DNA of 64,000 nucleotides. It comes from Capra hircus (lineage: Eukaryota; Chordata; Mammalia; Artiodactyla; Bovidae). Within the stretch, counting starts at the first letter, position 1. Every line of letters begins with the position of its first letter. Where the stretch lies: positions 78,509,713 through 78,573,712 of the forward strand of contig NC_030816.1 in NCBI RefSeq assembly GCF_001704415.2. Direction: 5' to 3'. The notes beneath the pieces are model-generated. The model saw only the letters and a program-made list of their open reading frames with translations. It did not search any database and was not told the DNA's origin. Positions 1-10,367 of the stretch are shown here, piece after piece. Position numbers and translations under genes: made by a program.

Positions 1-149
1 CAGAGAAGTTTGCAGGCTCACCGCGCTGCGCTCTCAAAGCTTCTCGCCTGCAGAAGGGGCTGAGCGCCACCCCCCCACCCCCGATCCCAGCTCCCCGCCG
101 GCCCGATCCCCCGGGCTGGAGACGCCGGGGGACCCCCAGGCTCGCTTAC

Positions 150-201
150 CTCTAGTCCAGTCCACCACTTGCTTGGGGCTCCACTTGGTCACCGGTTCCA
201 T
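150..201 (-). CDS. CNKSR3: CNKSR3 exon 1, coding part
   Basis: Read on the minus strand, an ATG at 201-199 in strong Kozak context (A at -3, G at +4) opens a frame MEPVTKWSPKQVVDWTR that runs to position 150. There AGAG is followed by the donor GTAAGC (149-144), so the exon ends in phase 1 with a split glycine codon. The peptide equals the N-terminus of CNKSR3 as I recall it and differs from its paralogues CNKSR1 and CNKSR2. CNKSR3 is a cytoplasmic/membrane scaffold with SAM, CRIC and PDZ domains, reported to organise a complex that regulates the epithelial sodium channel and to restrain ERK signalling. These residues are the beginning of the SAM domain. All further exons lie left of the window. 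The identification rests on 17 residues plus the donor and CpG context, with no alignment run. Confidence 0.9.
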
Positions 202-800
202 CGTGGAGGGCCGGGCACCCAGCGGGGCTGGAGTCGGCGGTGAAGTCCTGCTGCCCTCCCGGGACGGCGCGCCCCGCGGCCGGTCCCCGAGCCCGAGCGC
301 CCTGTCAAGGCTGCATGGCCGCCGCCGTCAGCGGGGCATCCCAGCGCGGCGCGGCCCGGGCGGCGCGGCCCGCTCCCCGGCGCACGGGACAGCGGCGCGG
401 CTCCTCCTCCGGCTGCCACCGTCCAGCTGCAGCTCCTCCTCCTCGTCCCCCGCGGCCGCCGCCGCCGCCGGGACTCCAGACACAGCTGCCGCTCCTAGGC
501 TACGGGCGCTGCGGGAACGCGGGGCAGGGAGTCCACATTCCCCGGGCCTCAGTTCCGAGCGCGGGACCTTTCGGCCGCCCCTCTGCGCCCCCGGGCCGGG
601 ACCGCTGCCTCCGGTTCTCGGGCCGCGCGCTCGGCTCCCAGTCCAGCTCCTCCTCTGGGCGGCTGAGCTCTCCGGGGTCCCCGATCCTCGTGCGCCGGCG
701 TCCCGAGCCTTCCCGCCCGCAGGTCCCAACTCCTGCTCCTCCCGGGAGGGCCGCACCGGGGCGGGGAGGAGCGCAGAGCTCGCGCGCTCGGGTTACAAAG
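202..800 (-). other. CNKSR3: Inferred CNKSR3 5' leader (exon 1 UTR)
   Basis: GC-rich sequence between the inferred start site (about 800) and the start codon at 201. No splice signal interrupts it convincingly, so a single leader of roughly 600 bases is the simplest reading. The true 5' end is not determined by sequence; it depends on the core-promoter guess at 826-880. The leader contains CGG/GCC-rich runs (around 447-472) likely to fold stably and three upstream ORFs. Confidence 0.5.
305..538 (-). promoter_or_regulatory. Three ATG-initiated upstream ORFs in the CNKSR3 leader
   Basis: Minus-strand ATGs occur at 538-536, 339-337 and 316-314. The first encodes MWTPCPAFPQRP and stops at 500-502. 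The second encodes MPR and stops at 328-330. The third encodes MQP and stops at 305-307. All end before the main start at 201, so they would act by reinitiation or ribosome stalling rather than by overlap. They matter only if transcripts extend past 538, which is inferred. These are the only ATGs I find on the minus strand between the main start and 800. Confidence 0.55.
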
Positions 801-825
801 TTCCAGCTCCCGGTGGCGAGCGCGG

Positions 826-880
826 AATAAAACAGGGGGCGGGGCCGGACACCCGGCGAAACTCGTGGGAGGGGGCGGGG
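826..880 (-). promoter_or_regulatory. Candidate core promoter of CNKSR3: TATA-like box and two GC boxes
   Basis: On the minus strand a GTTTTATT motif (833-826) lies immediately downstream of a GC box (845-836), and a second GC box lies at 880-871. Both GC boxes read GGGGGCGGGG on the plus strand, the classic Sp1 consensus. With usual spacing a start site would fall near 795-803. The TATA match is imperfect, and CpG-island promoters often start at several positions, so this is a plausible rather than proven core. Confidence 0.45.
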
Positions 881-1244
881 CCGCCCGGGTCGGCCGACTC
901 CGGTTACTTTCGCCCTGGAAACCTGCTTTCGCTCACCCGGAGTGGTCCCAGCCGACTTTCCTTTTCAGGGGGCGCACTGTAGATGCGCGTGCATCCTGGA
1001 GAGCCCGTTGGGCTTGGGGGAGGCCAAGGACCTATTTAGTATCAGTTCAGTTTGTCTGGCTGTAAGCAGCAAGACAATGAAAAATAATAAAGTCAAAAAC
1101 TAAAGTTCAGATCTCCGTGTTTAAGTGCTTTGCGTCAATATTGCTCTGTGATCCAGACCTCCTCCTTTTACATTTCTTAGGGAAAATTGTTTTATTTACA
1201 TCTTGGAGGACATTGTGGCAATTTAAGCCACTGCTCTTCTGTAA

Positions 1245-1750
1245 ATTTATTGAAGTATGGTTGATCTACCATGTGTTAATTTCTGCTGTGTGGTGCCATG
1301 GTAAAGAACGTGCCTACCAATACAGGAGACACAGGAGACTCTGGTTCGATTCCTGGGTGGGGAAGATTCTCTGGAGGAGTAAATGGCAACCCACTCCAGT
1401 ATTCTTGCCTGAAAAATTCCATGGACAGAGGAGCCTCGCTGGGTACAGTCCATGGGGTTGAAAAGAGTCGGACGTTACTGAGCAGGCACATGTACGCAGT
1501 TTCTACTGTACAGCGAAGTGATTCAGTTGTGCATGTGGTACATTCTTTTTCATATTCTTTGCCACTATAGTTAATCCCAGGACGTTGAATATAGTTCCCT
1601 GTGCTGTGCAGTAGACTCTCGCTTACCCATTCTATGTATAATAGTTTGCATCTGCTAATCCCAAACTCCCAATCTATCCCTCTTCCACCTCCTCACACCG
1701 GGGCCACCACTAGTCTATGTCTGTAACTCACTTCTCTTTTAACGCTGTGG
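1245..1750 (-). mobile_element. L1 3' end fragment, split by a Bov-tA SINE
   Basis: Read 5'-3' on the plus strand this is the reverse complement of a ruminant L1 3' UTR, with the familiar stretches around 1510-1545 and 1586-1700. The element is interrupted at 1290-1499 by a SINE and resumes directly after it. The left boundary is at the T-rich start near 1245. Confidence 0.75.
1290..1499 (+). mobile_element. Bov-tA SINE nested in L1
   Basis: The tRNA-Glu-like head (box B GGTTCGATTC at 1343-1352) is followed by the BovA body ending in the GACGTTACTGAG tail. It lies inside an L1 3' UTR and is flanked by a near-identical 10-bp duplication, tttctgctgt (1280-1289) and tttctactgt (1500-1509). Confidence 0.85.
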
Positions 1751-2379
1751 CAATATTTCCACTTCGCAACGAAAATGAATCAGAAAAAACTGGTAGCGTT
1801 TAGCGTTCTATATTGCTGTGTTGTAATACTCATCTTTGCGAAGAGAGCTAATGCTCATTTGAATTAGTCATCAATCGTGAAGGGAAAGTTGTTAGCCAGC
1901 TCTTTTAAAAAAAAAAAAAAAGGCCTGTGCAGTTTCGGCGACTGACAGGGGGCCCTTTTACTTTCATGGACTCAGTCTGAGGCCAGAGTTAACCCGGAAC
2001 TGGGAGGAAGTCCTAAATTCGAATGTCTACCTCTCCTCCCTCAAGCCTCACTGCACCGCCGCCCCACCCCAGTCCCTGTGCTCTCCGCCTCCCACTCACA
2101 GAGATTCTCTGGCACTTAGTGATTCTTACCTTCCACTGCATTATTCATTTACGTCTTCCCGTTGGAGACTGGTAACTTCGCGGGGCGGGGCGGGGGCGGG
2201 CAGAACTTACCTGATACTGCTTAGTGCTTTTCTCTTCTCCCTCTTCCCATCACTTGGCTGGTGGCACCTAGCAGGAGTCAAAGGTGTGGCTGGTGTTTAT
2301 CCATTCGCTTAATATGTATCTGTGGATACCTCCTGAGTGCCAACCAGCCACTGCATTCATTAACTATCTGTTGAATTGG
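1751..2379. other. Intergenic, no gene recognised
   Basis: Nothing gene-like seen. It holds a 15-base A tract near 1907-1921 and a GC-rich run of repeated GGGGC units at 2179-2200 that could form a G-quadruplex or bind Sp1. No intact exon or known repeat was recognised. Confidence 0.5.
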
Positions 2380-2586
2380 TGATATGGGTGGCTCAGACCG
2401 TAAAGCGTCTGCCTGCAATGCGGGAGACTCGGGTTCGATTCCTGGGTCGGGAAGGTCCCCTGGAGAAGGAAATGGCAATCCACTCCAGCACTCTTGCCTG
2501 CAAAATCCCATGGATGGAGGAGCCTGATAGGCTACAGTCCATGGGGTCGCAAAGAGTCAGACACGACTGAGCGACTTCACTTTCAC
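2380..2586 (+). mobile_element. Bov-tA SINE
   Basis: Complete tRNA-like head plus BovA body: the head reads TGGCTCAGACCGTAAAGC and box B is GGTTCGATTC (2433-2442). The body ends with ACACGACTGAGCGACTTCAC and a short TTTCAC tail. Confidence 0.92.
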
Positions 2587-4087
2587 TATTTATAGAGGTC
2601 TGCTTGAATGCACATGTTGGAAGGATGGCTGACAGAAGGCCTACGCTTCTGTTGTATGGTATGATGAGCTGGAGTGCCCAAGAAGAATAAATATATTTAG
2701 AAAAGTGAAACATCAGACCCACCTTCCATGCAACTTACCTATAGGACAGAGAAGCCATAACAACACCGATATGCAGTCATCAAATATAGCGATTTTTGTT
2801 ATTGTTGTTTGAGGAAGAGTTACCGAGAGTTACCGGTAGACCAGGAAACTTGGTGAAGGCAATGACAAAATTCCGGATGGAGTAGTTGTCTTTCAAAAAA
2901 AAAAAAAATGCCTTTTTAAAATTAATGACATCAATTGTCAACCATCTTTTCTTTATGGCAACAGATAGGGAAGCTCTCAACGTTTGTCACTGAATTCACT
3001 GGAAAATGTAATCAATCTTATTCACAGCTTTATTTACAGTAATCACTGAATTTTGTGACTTCTTTTAGTTGTGATTAGCATGACCACACAATTTATCTCC
3101 AAGCCAAGATATTCCTGAATCTGAAAGGGGCTTTATCAGTACTTAAGATGGAATAACATGAATTAACTGAGCCATATGGTCCCTGTAATTATGAAGAAAA
3201 CGTCAAATGATTTTACCATAGCGTTCTACTTGATGTTTTCACAGTGTTTTCAAACTCATTTGCATTTATCACTACCAGAGAGTTAAAAGGTAAAATTCTG
3301 AGAGTCAAACAAGAGTTTGCAAAATTTCATCCCACTGAGAGTTAAAATTTCATCCCACTGAGAGTTAAAAGTTAAAATTCTGAGAGTCAAACAAGAGTTT
3401 GCAGAATTTCATCTCATACATTATCTGTGTGTTGATGATAAATACATCATCGCTAAAAAGGAAGGCCATGTGAAGATCTCTAACCCGGAAGACCAATTAA
3501 CTACCTAAATGAATTAGCATTCTGTTTACACTTCAAGTCCTGAAGGCTAATTACTATTTAAATAAGGCCTTCTTTCTTAATTACAGCTGTTAGCATGTGA
3601 AAGTTTGAGGGAGGCCTGCCTTCCTATCTGAAATACAGACTTGAAGATGTCCAGTCACTAATGGCAGATAATAAAGGCAGAATCTTAGGTAAATAACTTT
3701 GGAAATTAAAGTGGATACAAAATGATCATTTATAAATGTGCCAGTTTTTCTTTTCTGCCTCCTATAATCTTCACCATTCTGTTACACTGCACTTGCGTGC
3801 ACATTACCAAACAGCAGCCAGGCTAGATTCTTGAAAAGTAGAATTTCTTACTGGCAGCTTGATATTCACCACAATCCCAGACACAGAACAAAAAGCTAAA
3901 TAAATCCTTTTTTTAACTGAATATATAGAACTGATACTAGAGCTCAGGCTCCCTAGATTTCTCTTTTCAGCACCTTTATTTTTCTGCCGTGGGGTCTCCT
4001 TACAAACATAGGTAGTTTATTCAGTCAATGAGATATTTACTCTGTATTAGTAAAGCCCGAAACTAGGCACAGAAACAAATGCCAAGT
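2587..4087. other. Intergenic AT-rich stretch, no gene recognised
   Basis: No coding exon or recognised transposon. It contains an A tract at 2896-2909 and the local duplication at 3279-3415. Old, unrecognisable repeat remnants may be present. Confidence 0.5.
3279..3415 (+). repeat. Local tandem duplication with a short partial unit
   Basis: A ~59-base unit (3279-3337, starting AGAGTTAAAA and ending TTTCATCCCACTG) is followed by a shortened 23-base unit (3338-3360) that keeps both ends but lacks the middle. A third copy, nearly the full unit, lies at 3361-3415. The copies differ by a few substitutions, consistent with replication slippage or unequal exchange. Confidence 0.85.
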
Positions 4088-4096
4088 AGCCTTTGT

Positions 4097-4314
4097 CAGT
4101 CCAGTTCAGTCGCTCAGTCATATCTGACTCTGTGACCCCATGGACTGCAGCACGCCAGGCTTCCCTGTCCATCACCCACTCCCAGACCTTACTCAAACTC
4201 ATGTCCACTGAGTCAGTAATGCCATCCAACCATCTCATGCTCTGTTGTCCCCTTCTCCTCCTACCTTCAATCTTTCCCAGCATCAGGGTCTTTTCCAATG
4301 AGTCAATTCTTCAC
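4097..4314 (-). mobile_element. BovB 3' end fragment
   Basis: About 218 bases of antisense BovB 3' terminus, beginning with the CAGTTCAGTCGCTCAGTCA end and running into the C-terminal coding part. It is flanked by a perfect 9-bp duplication agcctttgt (4088-4096 and 4315-4323), so this is a severely 5'-truncated insertion rather than a piece of a larger copy. Confidence 0.88.
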
Positions 4315-4323
4315 AGCCTTTGT

Positions 4324-5740
4324 AGAATAAAGGTATCATGTGATTTTCAGAGGGGGGAGTTTCTTCTCTAATCTGTAATCAGAGGAAAGTACCCTGCTTG
4401 ACCCAAAGAATTCTAAGGATCAATATGATATGAATATTTTTGAGCCAGTCCATACTTTATTAATTTTTTGAGAACTAGAGATAAAACAATTTGTGTTAGT
4501 AGTTATTACCATAATTTAGTTGATAAACACAAGCCAAGAAAAATAAGCAAACCTGTAAGCAAATTAATCTGTAAAGACCCAGGCCCCTCCCCCAATCCAA
4601 AGCAATGCTTTCCAGAATGAGAGAAAAAAAGTAATAAAGTGAGCTTCTCCAGTCTACTTTATCTCACAATTTATGATCCTTCTTTTAATTATCATTTTTT
4701 CCTATCACATTGGTTTTTTTATTCTTTTCAGAACATTCAAAATTACTTAATATTCTCTGCACATATAATTGTCTCATGTATATCTCTTATGTTATCTTTC
4801 ATCTTGAAAGATACCAAACCATTCTTCAAAACGCTGCCTGGGATGTATTCTACTTGGTTTGCATTAAGCATTCTTATCTGTGGCATGACCTCACTTCAAA
4901 GTCATTGGTTAAGCAAATTATCCAAGCTGTTGATGATCTTGTCTGTCAGTCAATTCCATTTGATCTGAACTTCACACCACAATCATGCAGTTACCCTCCT
5001 AAATATTCTGAGTTTCCTATCAGATATTTTAAGTAGGAAAGTCCTCCAACTTTTTTTGTTTTGTCTTTTTAGCTCTCACAAGAGCTGCCCTACTTATCCA
5101 TATTCTTCTGATCAGTTACATTAACTCCTCCTACAATAGGAAAGTTGATATTTGGCTTTCTTTTACTGAGCCCTATTTGTAACTCAGATCCATTTTGATT
5201 GGATAAATGTTCAGAAACCTCATCTTTTGAAATCAGAGTTGCAGAAGTTGGTGACACTTTTCTAACACAAAAGAGAAGTGTTGACACTGTTAAATCCTCT
5301 TTTTCAGGACTTAGAGCTGTATTTTGAAAGAATTGTTACATGAGGCCATACGCAGAAAAAAACTTCTTTATGTGCAACTATTAAATTAGCCATTAGGGGA
5401 GCTTGCTATAGACCAAGAAGAAACACTCAATCCTACACATTCCCCCACGAAATTTCTGCTACTTTTCCTTCCAGCTCTCAAGCTGCCAGGAGTCCAGAAG
5501 GGAACCAAATGCCATTTGTACTAGTTGCTCTTATAGTTTCCATGTAACTTTGTGAGACTCATCATCTCTGAACATGAAAATACAATGCCAAGAGTTTCAG
5601 AGCCAATGATTTCTGTTTCAAACATAAGTTCCATTTTGATGATAACAGGCAAAAGCTTAGGGTGAAAAAATACTTTTGTTTGTCATAATAAAACTTAAAA
5701 ATAAAACTATAATTAAACAAATCAAGTAAAAATCATTTCT
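4324..5740. other. Intergenic, T-rich, no gene recognised
   Basis: Two overlapping open frames of about 108 codons occur on the plus strand (4639-4968 and 4710-5036) and a 65-codon frame on the minus strand (5287-5090). None resembles a protein I know. The T-rich plus-strand composition depletes stop codons, so chance is a sufficient explanation. Confidence 0.4.
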
Positions 5741-6498
5741 TTATATTTTTTAAATTGAGGTACAGTTGATTCACAATGTTTCAGGTATACAGCAAAGTGA
5801 TTCAACCGTATGCACATATATGTGCATCTATATATTCTTTTCCAGATTCTTTTCCATTTTAGCTTATTATAAGATATTGAATATAATCCCCTGTGCTATA
5901 CAGTCGGTCCTTATTGTTTTACATACAGTAATGTGTATACTAGTATGTATACTGTATATAGTGTGCATACTATATACTATATATGTATAGTAGACCCATT
6001 TCATATATAGTAGTGTGTATCTATTTATCCCTCTCCCCACCCCTCTTTCCCTTTGGATAACCATAGTTCGTTTTCTGTGTCTCTGAGTCTCTTCTGCTTT
6101 GTAAATAAGTTAATTTGTGTCATTCTTTTAGATTCCACATATTAGTGATATCACGTGGTATGTTTCTTTCTCTGTCTGATTTATTTCACTTAGTAAGATA
6201 ATCTCTAGGTCTGTCCATCTTGCTATAAATGGCATTATTTCATTCTTTTTTACGGCTGTGCAATATTTATTGTACATATATACCACATCTTCTTTGTCCA
6301 TTCATCTGTCAATGGACATTTATGTGGCTTCCTTGTCTTGGCTACCATAAATACTGCTTCTAAGAACATTGGGGTGCATATATCTTTCCTATTAATGTTT
6401 TTGTCTTTTCTGGATACATGCCCGGGAATGGGATTGCTGGATCCCACTGGTAACTCTATTTTAATTTTTCAGGGACCCTCCATATTGTTCTCCCTAGC
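5741..6498 (-). mobile_element. L1 3' part (ORF2 end and 3' UTR), 5'-truncated
   Basis: Antisense L1: the 3' UTR is at 5741-6140 and the C-terminal ORF2 region at about 6150-6498. The minus-strand peptide around 6447-6250 keeps the L1 pattern of TDEWTKKMWY. TA-rich expansions at 5930-6010 are within the 3' UTR. Both frame and length show a dead fragment. Confidence 0.82.
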
Positions 6499-8007
6499 AA
6501 ACCAAGTAAACTTTTAACATTAGAAATAAAACACAGACTTGAGAATCATAAACACACTACACCAGAATTTCACAAAAATCTCTAAAGTGTTAACAGGGAG
6601 GACATAAAAGTAATTGTTTACTTACTATTTTATGTTTTCCTAATTTGACTTTGGCATAACAGAGATATTTTATAATGTCATTGTACATCAAATAGAAATA
6701 TAAATCCAAGTGCTCAGACTATAATTAAGCAGCTTTGATGAACTTTGAGTTCATTAAAGAAGTTTGCTCTTTCATTACATACACTTGCGCACCAAAGAGG
6801 AAAATTTCTTCTAGTTGTAACCTATCAGAATATTTAAATTCTTCAGCCTCTGCTATTCAACACATCCAGATTTTCACTAAACGCACGTTTATGCCTTCCA
6901 TTCGGGATCCTTTTTGAGGATCTGTAACAGGACCTTATTCCTTAATTTTCCACAACCAGGCCTTGTATTCAGAAATACTGTAGTCATCGGGGATGGAGGA
7001 AAGGTAGAAAGAAAAGGAACATATTAGAAAAGCAGGAAGTGTTTCCGTCTACTTCAGCATCAAAAGGGAAAGGATGAAAATTAATACCAATCAGTGTTTT
7101 CCTGGAGGGAATCAGATGATTCCATAGGATTTTAAGAGCACTCCCAAAGGTCTAATTGAACAGGAAAACTCACACTTGCTGCCAAAAAGTCAGCAAAATG
7201 GTTGTTAAACCCACAACCAGCTCGCAAATGCCAGCAACAATAATTGTTTTACAGTAATCATTTGACAGTACGCATGCAACTCTGGGGGGAAAAAAGAACC
7301 TCCCAGATAAAATCTCTTTTTCCATTTGAGTTCCATGTAAGTTTTGCTTTGAGTTACAAAGGAATGGGGTTGTATTTGTTCATTTTTCATTCCCTTCTCC
7401 TGGGTTTAGTCCCAGTGAAAGAGCTGTGGGGTGGGAGTGGGGGCTGATTCCAGAAGATTAAGGAACCTCAGTTTAAGGGCCAACAGAAAGCCCTTTGCTG
7501 GTCGAGCTTGTGATGCCTGGCTCCTAGAAAATCCTTGGTGCTGGCAGGAAAGAAACAAAGGGAGGACCCGCATAGAAAGGCCTCACCTCTGTCCTGCTTC
7601 AAATGTCCACTGTGGACGCCAGCCAGGTGGAGCAAGAGATAAGAACAGGAGAAATACGATGCTGGCCTCATCTGCGAGGACCCAGGCAACATGGTCAGGA
7701 GGCCAGGTTTGCCGTCTACATCACTTCTGCTTCCAAGGCCACCTCCTCCCGCTGTGTGCTCATGTCCTGTGGTTAAAATAAACTCATCTCTACTAAGGTG
7801 CTGGCCCAGGATGGTCTTATTCTTAGAGAATCCATATCTTGAAGGGAAATTCTTTGAGATCCTAATTGACTTAATCACCCCAGTCCTGAAGCAGTCTATA
7901 AGCCACCCTGTCACCTTGAGCAAGCCAGCTTCTCTGGGCTTATGTATTGAAGATTTACGTCTAAAGGAATTTTGGGAATCCTTCTAGCTTCTAAATTCTC
8001 TTTTCTC
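6499..8007. other. Intergenic, no gene recognised
   Basis: About 1.5 kb with no recognised repeat or exon. Open frames around 7431-7923 overlap on both strands and look like chance. The higher GC at 7430-7760 is the only compositional change. Confidence 0.4.
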
Positions 8008-8165
8008 GGACTTCCCTGTGGCCCAGTGGTGAAAATTCCACCTTCCCATGCAGGGAACCCAGCTTTGATCCCTGGTCTGGGAACTAAGATCCCACTTGCC
8101 ATGGGGCAACTAAACCCATGCACCACAACAGAGATGCTTCCACGCCACAGTGAAGAGCCAACACA
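8008..8165 (+). mobile_element. CHR-type SINE
   Basis: Starts with the CHR head GGACTTCCCTGTGGCCCAG, followed by the tRNA-like box B region (CTTTGATCCCTGG) and GGGAACTAAGATCCCA. The right part is diverged, and its end merges with the start of the HMGN2 retrocopy, so that boundary is approximate. Confidence 0.8.
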
Positions 8166-8169
8166 GAAG

Positions 8170-9420
8170 AAGAGGTGAGAGGGACCCCTGGACCGACCAA
8201 TGCCCGCGTGCCCCTGCATGCCCGGGCGCAGCGTCTGCGTCCCGCCCCCATCACCGCCATGCCCAAGAGAAAGGTTGAAAGTAATGCTACAGGAGATTAA
8301 AGTCAAGGTCAAAGACGAACCACAGAGAAGATCTGCAAGGTTATCTGCTAAACCCGTTCCTCCAAAGCCAGAACCCAAGCCTGCAAAGGCCCCTGCAAAG
8401 AAGGGAGAGAAGGGACCCAAAGGGAAAAAGAGGAAAGCTGATGCTCACAGGGATGAGAATAACCCTGCAGAAGGGGAGTTGATAAAACAGACCAGGCACA
8501 GAAAGCTGAAGGTGCTGGAGATGCCAAGTGGAGTGTGTGCATTTTTGTTAACTGTGTACTTCCGGTGACTGAACAGCTGGAAATACTATTTTTTTATGAA
8601 GTTTTATAAAAATGCAGAATTTTTTAAGCTATGTTGTTAGCACAAAGAATACTTCATTGTTGTTTTGGGGGTTGGTGGGGGGGTAAGGATACATGTCACT
8701 AATGGAGCATCTCCAAAGCTGGGTTGACATGGAGGGAGAAACATCTTTCCCGTCTAGCTTTGAGAGACTTCTTGATTCCCAGGAAGGAGGGATTCCCTGA
8801 TGTTGACACACATTAGCCACCTCGGCACAAACGCCTTGTGATATGGAAAAGCTAAAGTTAGCTTTTATGTCCTCTTCTCCCTCTCTACTTCAGCATAGAC
8901 TTGACTCCCCTAACCCCAGAGACCTGTCAGAACCTGACCTCCCCCTCCCCAAAATTGGTTGCCAGTATGTCAGGCAATTTGGACTTTCCAGTGTCAGCAC
9001 TGAGACGGCATTCCTCGAAAGAGCAGCGGTTCCTTTTTTTAGACTGTGGCTCCTCGGATGGATACCTCCCCCATTCGCATTCCCGTTTCCTGAAAGGCAG
9101 GGTCAGCTTGTGAAAAGCTGTTCAACAACATGCAAAATGTAAACTGTCAGCCCTCACTCTAAACTTTTCCTATTCAGAGCACCGCACAAAGACTTCACTG
9201 GGTTTTATAGTGGCTTTCTGATTTTGGTGGTCCATTGAAAAAGGGAGTTTGAAAGTTGTATACTGTTAATGATTGCCCATGTCCTGCCTGAAATACCATG
9301 ATTGTTTATGAAAAGTATCTTTAATAGAGCTAGATACAGTTTGGCTTGGGGAAAAAAAGGCCCAGTGCAGACAAATTTTTTTTTTAATTTTGTTTAAATC
9401 ATCAAAATTCTCTTTCCTAA
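8170..9420 (+). pseudogene. HMGN2P: HMGN2 processed pseudogene
   Basis: An intronless retrocopy of the nucleosome-binding protein HMGN2. The 5' UTR precedes an ATG at 8259 (MPKRK). A one-base insertion near 8301 shifts the frame, after which the conserved nucleosome-binding block reads VKDEPQRRSARLSAKP, then PPKPEPKP and a lysine-rich tail. A second frameshift near 8475 disrupts the acidic C-terminus, and the TGA stop has become TGG near 8526. The sequence to about 9420 follows the long HMGN2 3' UTR as I remember it. No clear poly-A or target-site duplication remains, which suggests an old insertion. HMGN4 is a close relative, but the long 3' UTR favours HMGN2. It cannot encode a working protein. 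Confidence 0.9.
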
Positions 9421-9648
9421 TACTGCAATATCAATTAGCTGGGCAGATGAGAGGGAGGGCAGTTTGGCATGAGGAACCTGACGCCCTGTTTCCTGGCTTC
9501 TATAAATCTGGACAACTCATCGTGATTGTGTAAGCTGACTTGCTGACACTGAGTTTCAGAATAAGATACGGAGTAGCGATAAGAGGAGAAACGGAGGAGA
9601 TTCAGTACTCTGTACATTGTTTATAGATTTTAACTCGGAGTGGAGATA

Positions 9649-10359
9649 GAAAAGTGAAAGACGAGAGAGAAAAAGTTGGCTTAAAACTCAACATTCAGAA
9701 AACTAAGATCATGGCATCTGGTCACATCACTTCATGGCAAATAGATGGGGAAAAGTGGAAACAATGAGAGACTATCTTTGGGGCTCCAAAATCACTGGAG
9801 ATGGTGACTGCAGTCATGAAATTAAAAGAGGCTTGCTCCTTGGAAGAAAAGCTATGACCAGCCTAGACAGCATATTAAAAAGCAGAGACATTATTTTGAC
9901 AACAAAGGTCCGTCTAGTCAAGGCTATGGTTTTTCCAGTAGTCATGCATGGATGTGAGAGTTGGACTATAAGAGCTGAGCGCCAAAGAATTGATGCTTTT
10001 CTGTGGTGGTGGAGAAGACTCTTGAGAGTCCCTTGGATTGCTAGGAGATCCAACCAGTCCATCCTAAAGGAAATCAGTGCTGAATATTCATTGGAAGGAC
10101 TGATGCTGAAGCTGAAACTCCAATACTTTAGCAACCTGATGCGAAGAACTGACTTGATAGAAAAGACCCTGATGCTGGGAAATATTGAAGGCAGGAGGAG
10201 AAAGGGATGACAGAGGAGGAGATGGTTGGATGGCATCACTGACTCAATGGACACGAGTTTGAGTAAGCTCCGGGAATTGGTGATGGACAGGGAAGCCTGG
10301 GGTGCTGCAGTCCATGGGGTCACAGAGTCAGATATAACTGAGCAACTGAACTGACTGAC
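9649..10359 (+). mobile_element. BovB 3' fragment, 5'-truncated
   Basis: About 711 bases covering the C-terminal part of the BovB protein (GCESWTI at about 9952-9972, then RRLLRVPW and IEKTLMLG) to the terminal ACTGAGCAACTGAACTGACT. It is flanked by tggagata at 9641-9648 and 10360-10367. The frame is broken near 9755 and again at a TGA near 10208. Confidence 0.9.
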
Positions 10360-10367
10360 TGGAGATA

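Larger units (their letters stand above)
1..1000. promoter_or_regulatory. CNKSR3: CpG island over CNKSR3 exon 1 and promoter
   Basis: The first kilobase is strongly GC-rich with dense CpG dinucleotides, and composition drops abruptly to AT-rich intergenic DNA just after position 1000. It contains the first coding exon of CNKSR3 on the minus strand, its inferred 5' leader and GC boxes. Intact CpG density indicates a region unmethylated in the germ line, as is usual for promoters of broadly expressed genes. Positions 1-149 are the start of intron 1 on the minus strand. Island boundaries were judged by eye. Confidence 0.9.

Noticed and set aside
189..756. Minus-strand frames from 419 and 756 as large upstream ORFs of CNKSR3
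   Set aside because: Both begin with GTG and contain no ATG, so they are not credible eukaryotic upstream ORFs. Only the three ATG-led short ones were kept.
173..982. Long plus-strand open frames (269 and 196 codons) across the CpG island
   Set aside because: GC-rich DNA depletes stop codons; products are low-complexity Pro/Ala/Arg/Ser. The real gene here is on the minus strand.
2380..2460. tRNA gene at tRNA-like SINE heads
   Set aside because: A/B-box-like sequences belong to Bov-tA and CHR SINE heads; no complete tRNA fold or anticodon arm is preserved.
3279..3415. CRISPR-like repeat array
   Set aside because: Only 2-3 irregular tandem copies with no spacers, in vertebrate nuclear DNA.
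4639..5287. Overlapping ~108-codon open frames as a pseudogene
   Set aside because: Two frames are open together in T-rich DNA, the peptides match nothing I know, and continuation hits several stops. Not enough to claim a gene.
7431..7923. Facing open frames of 116 and 151 codons
   Set aside because: No recognisable domain, both strands open, no splice or promoter support.
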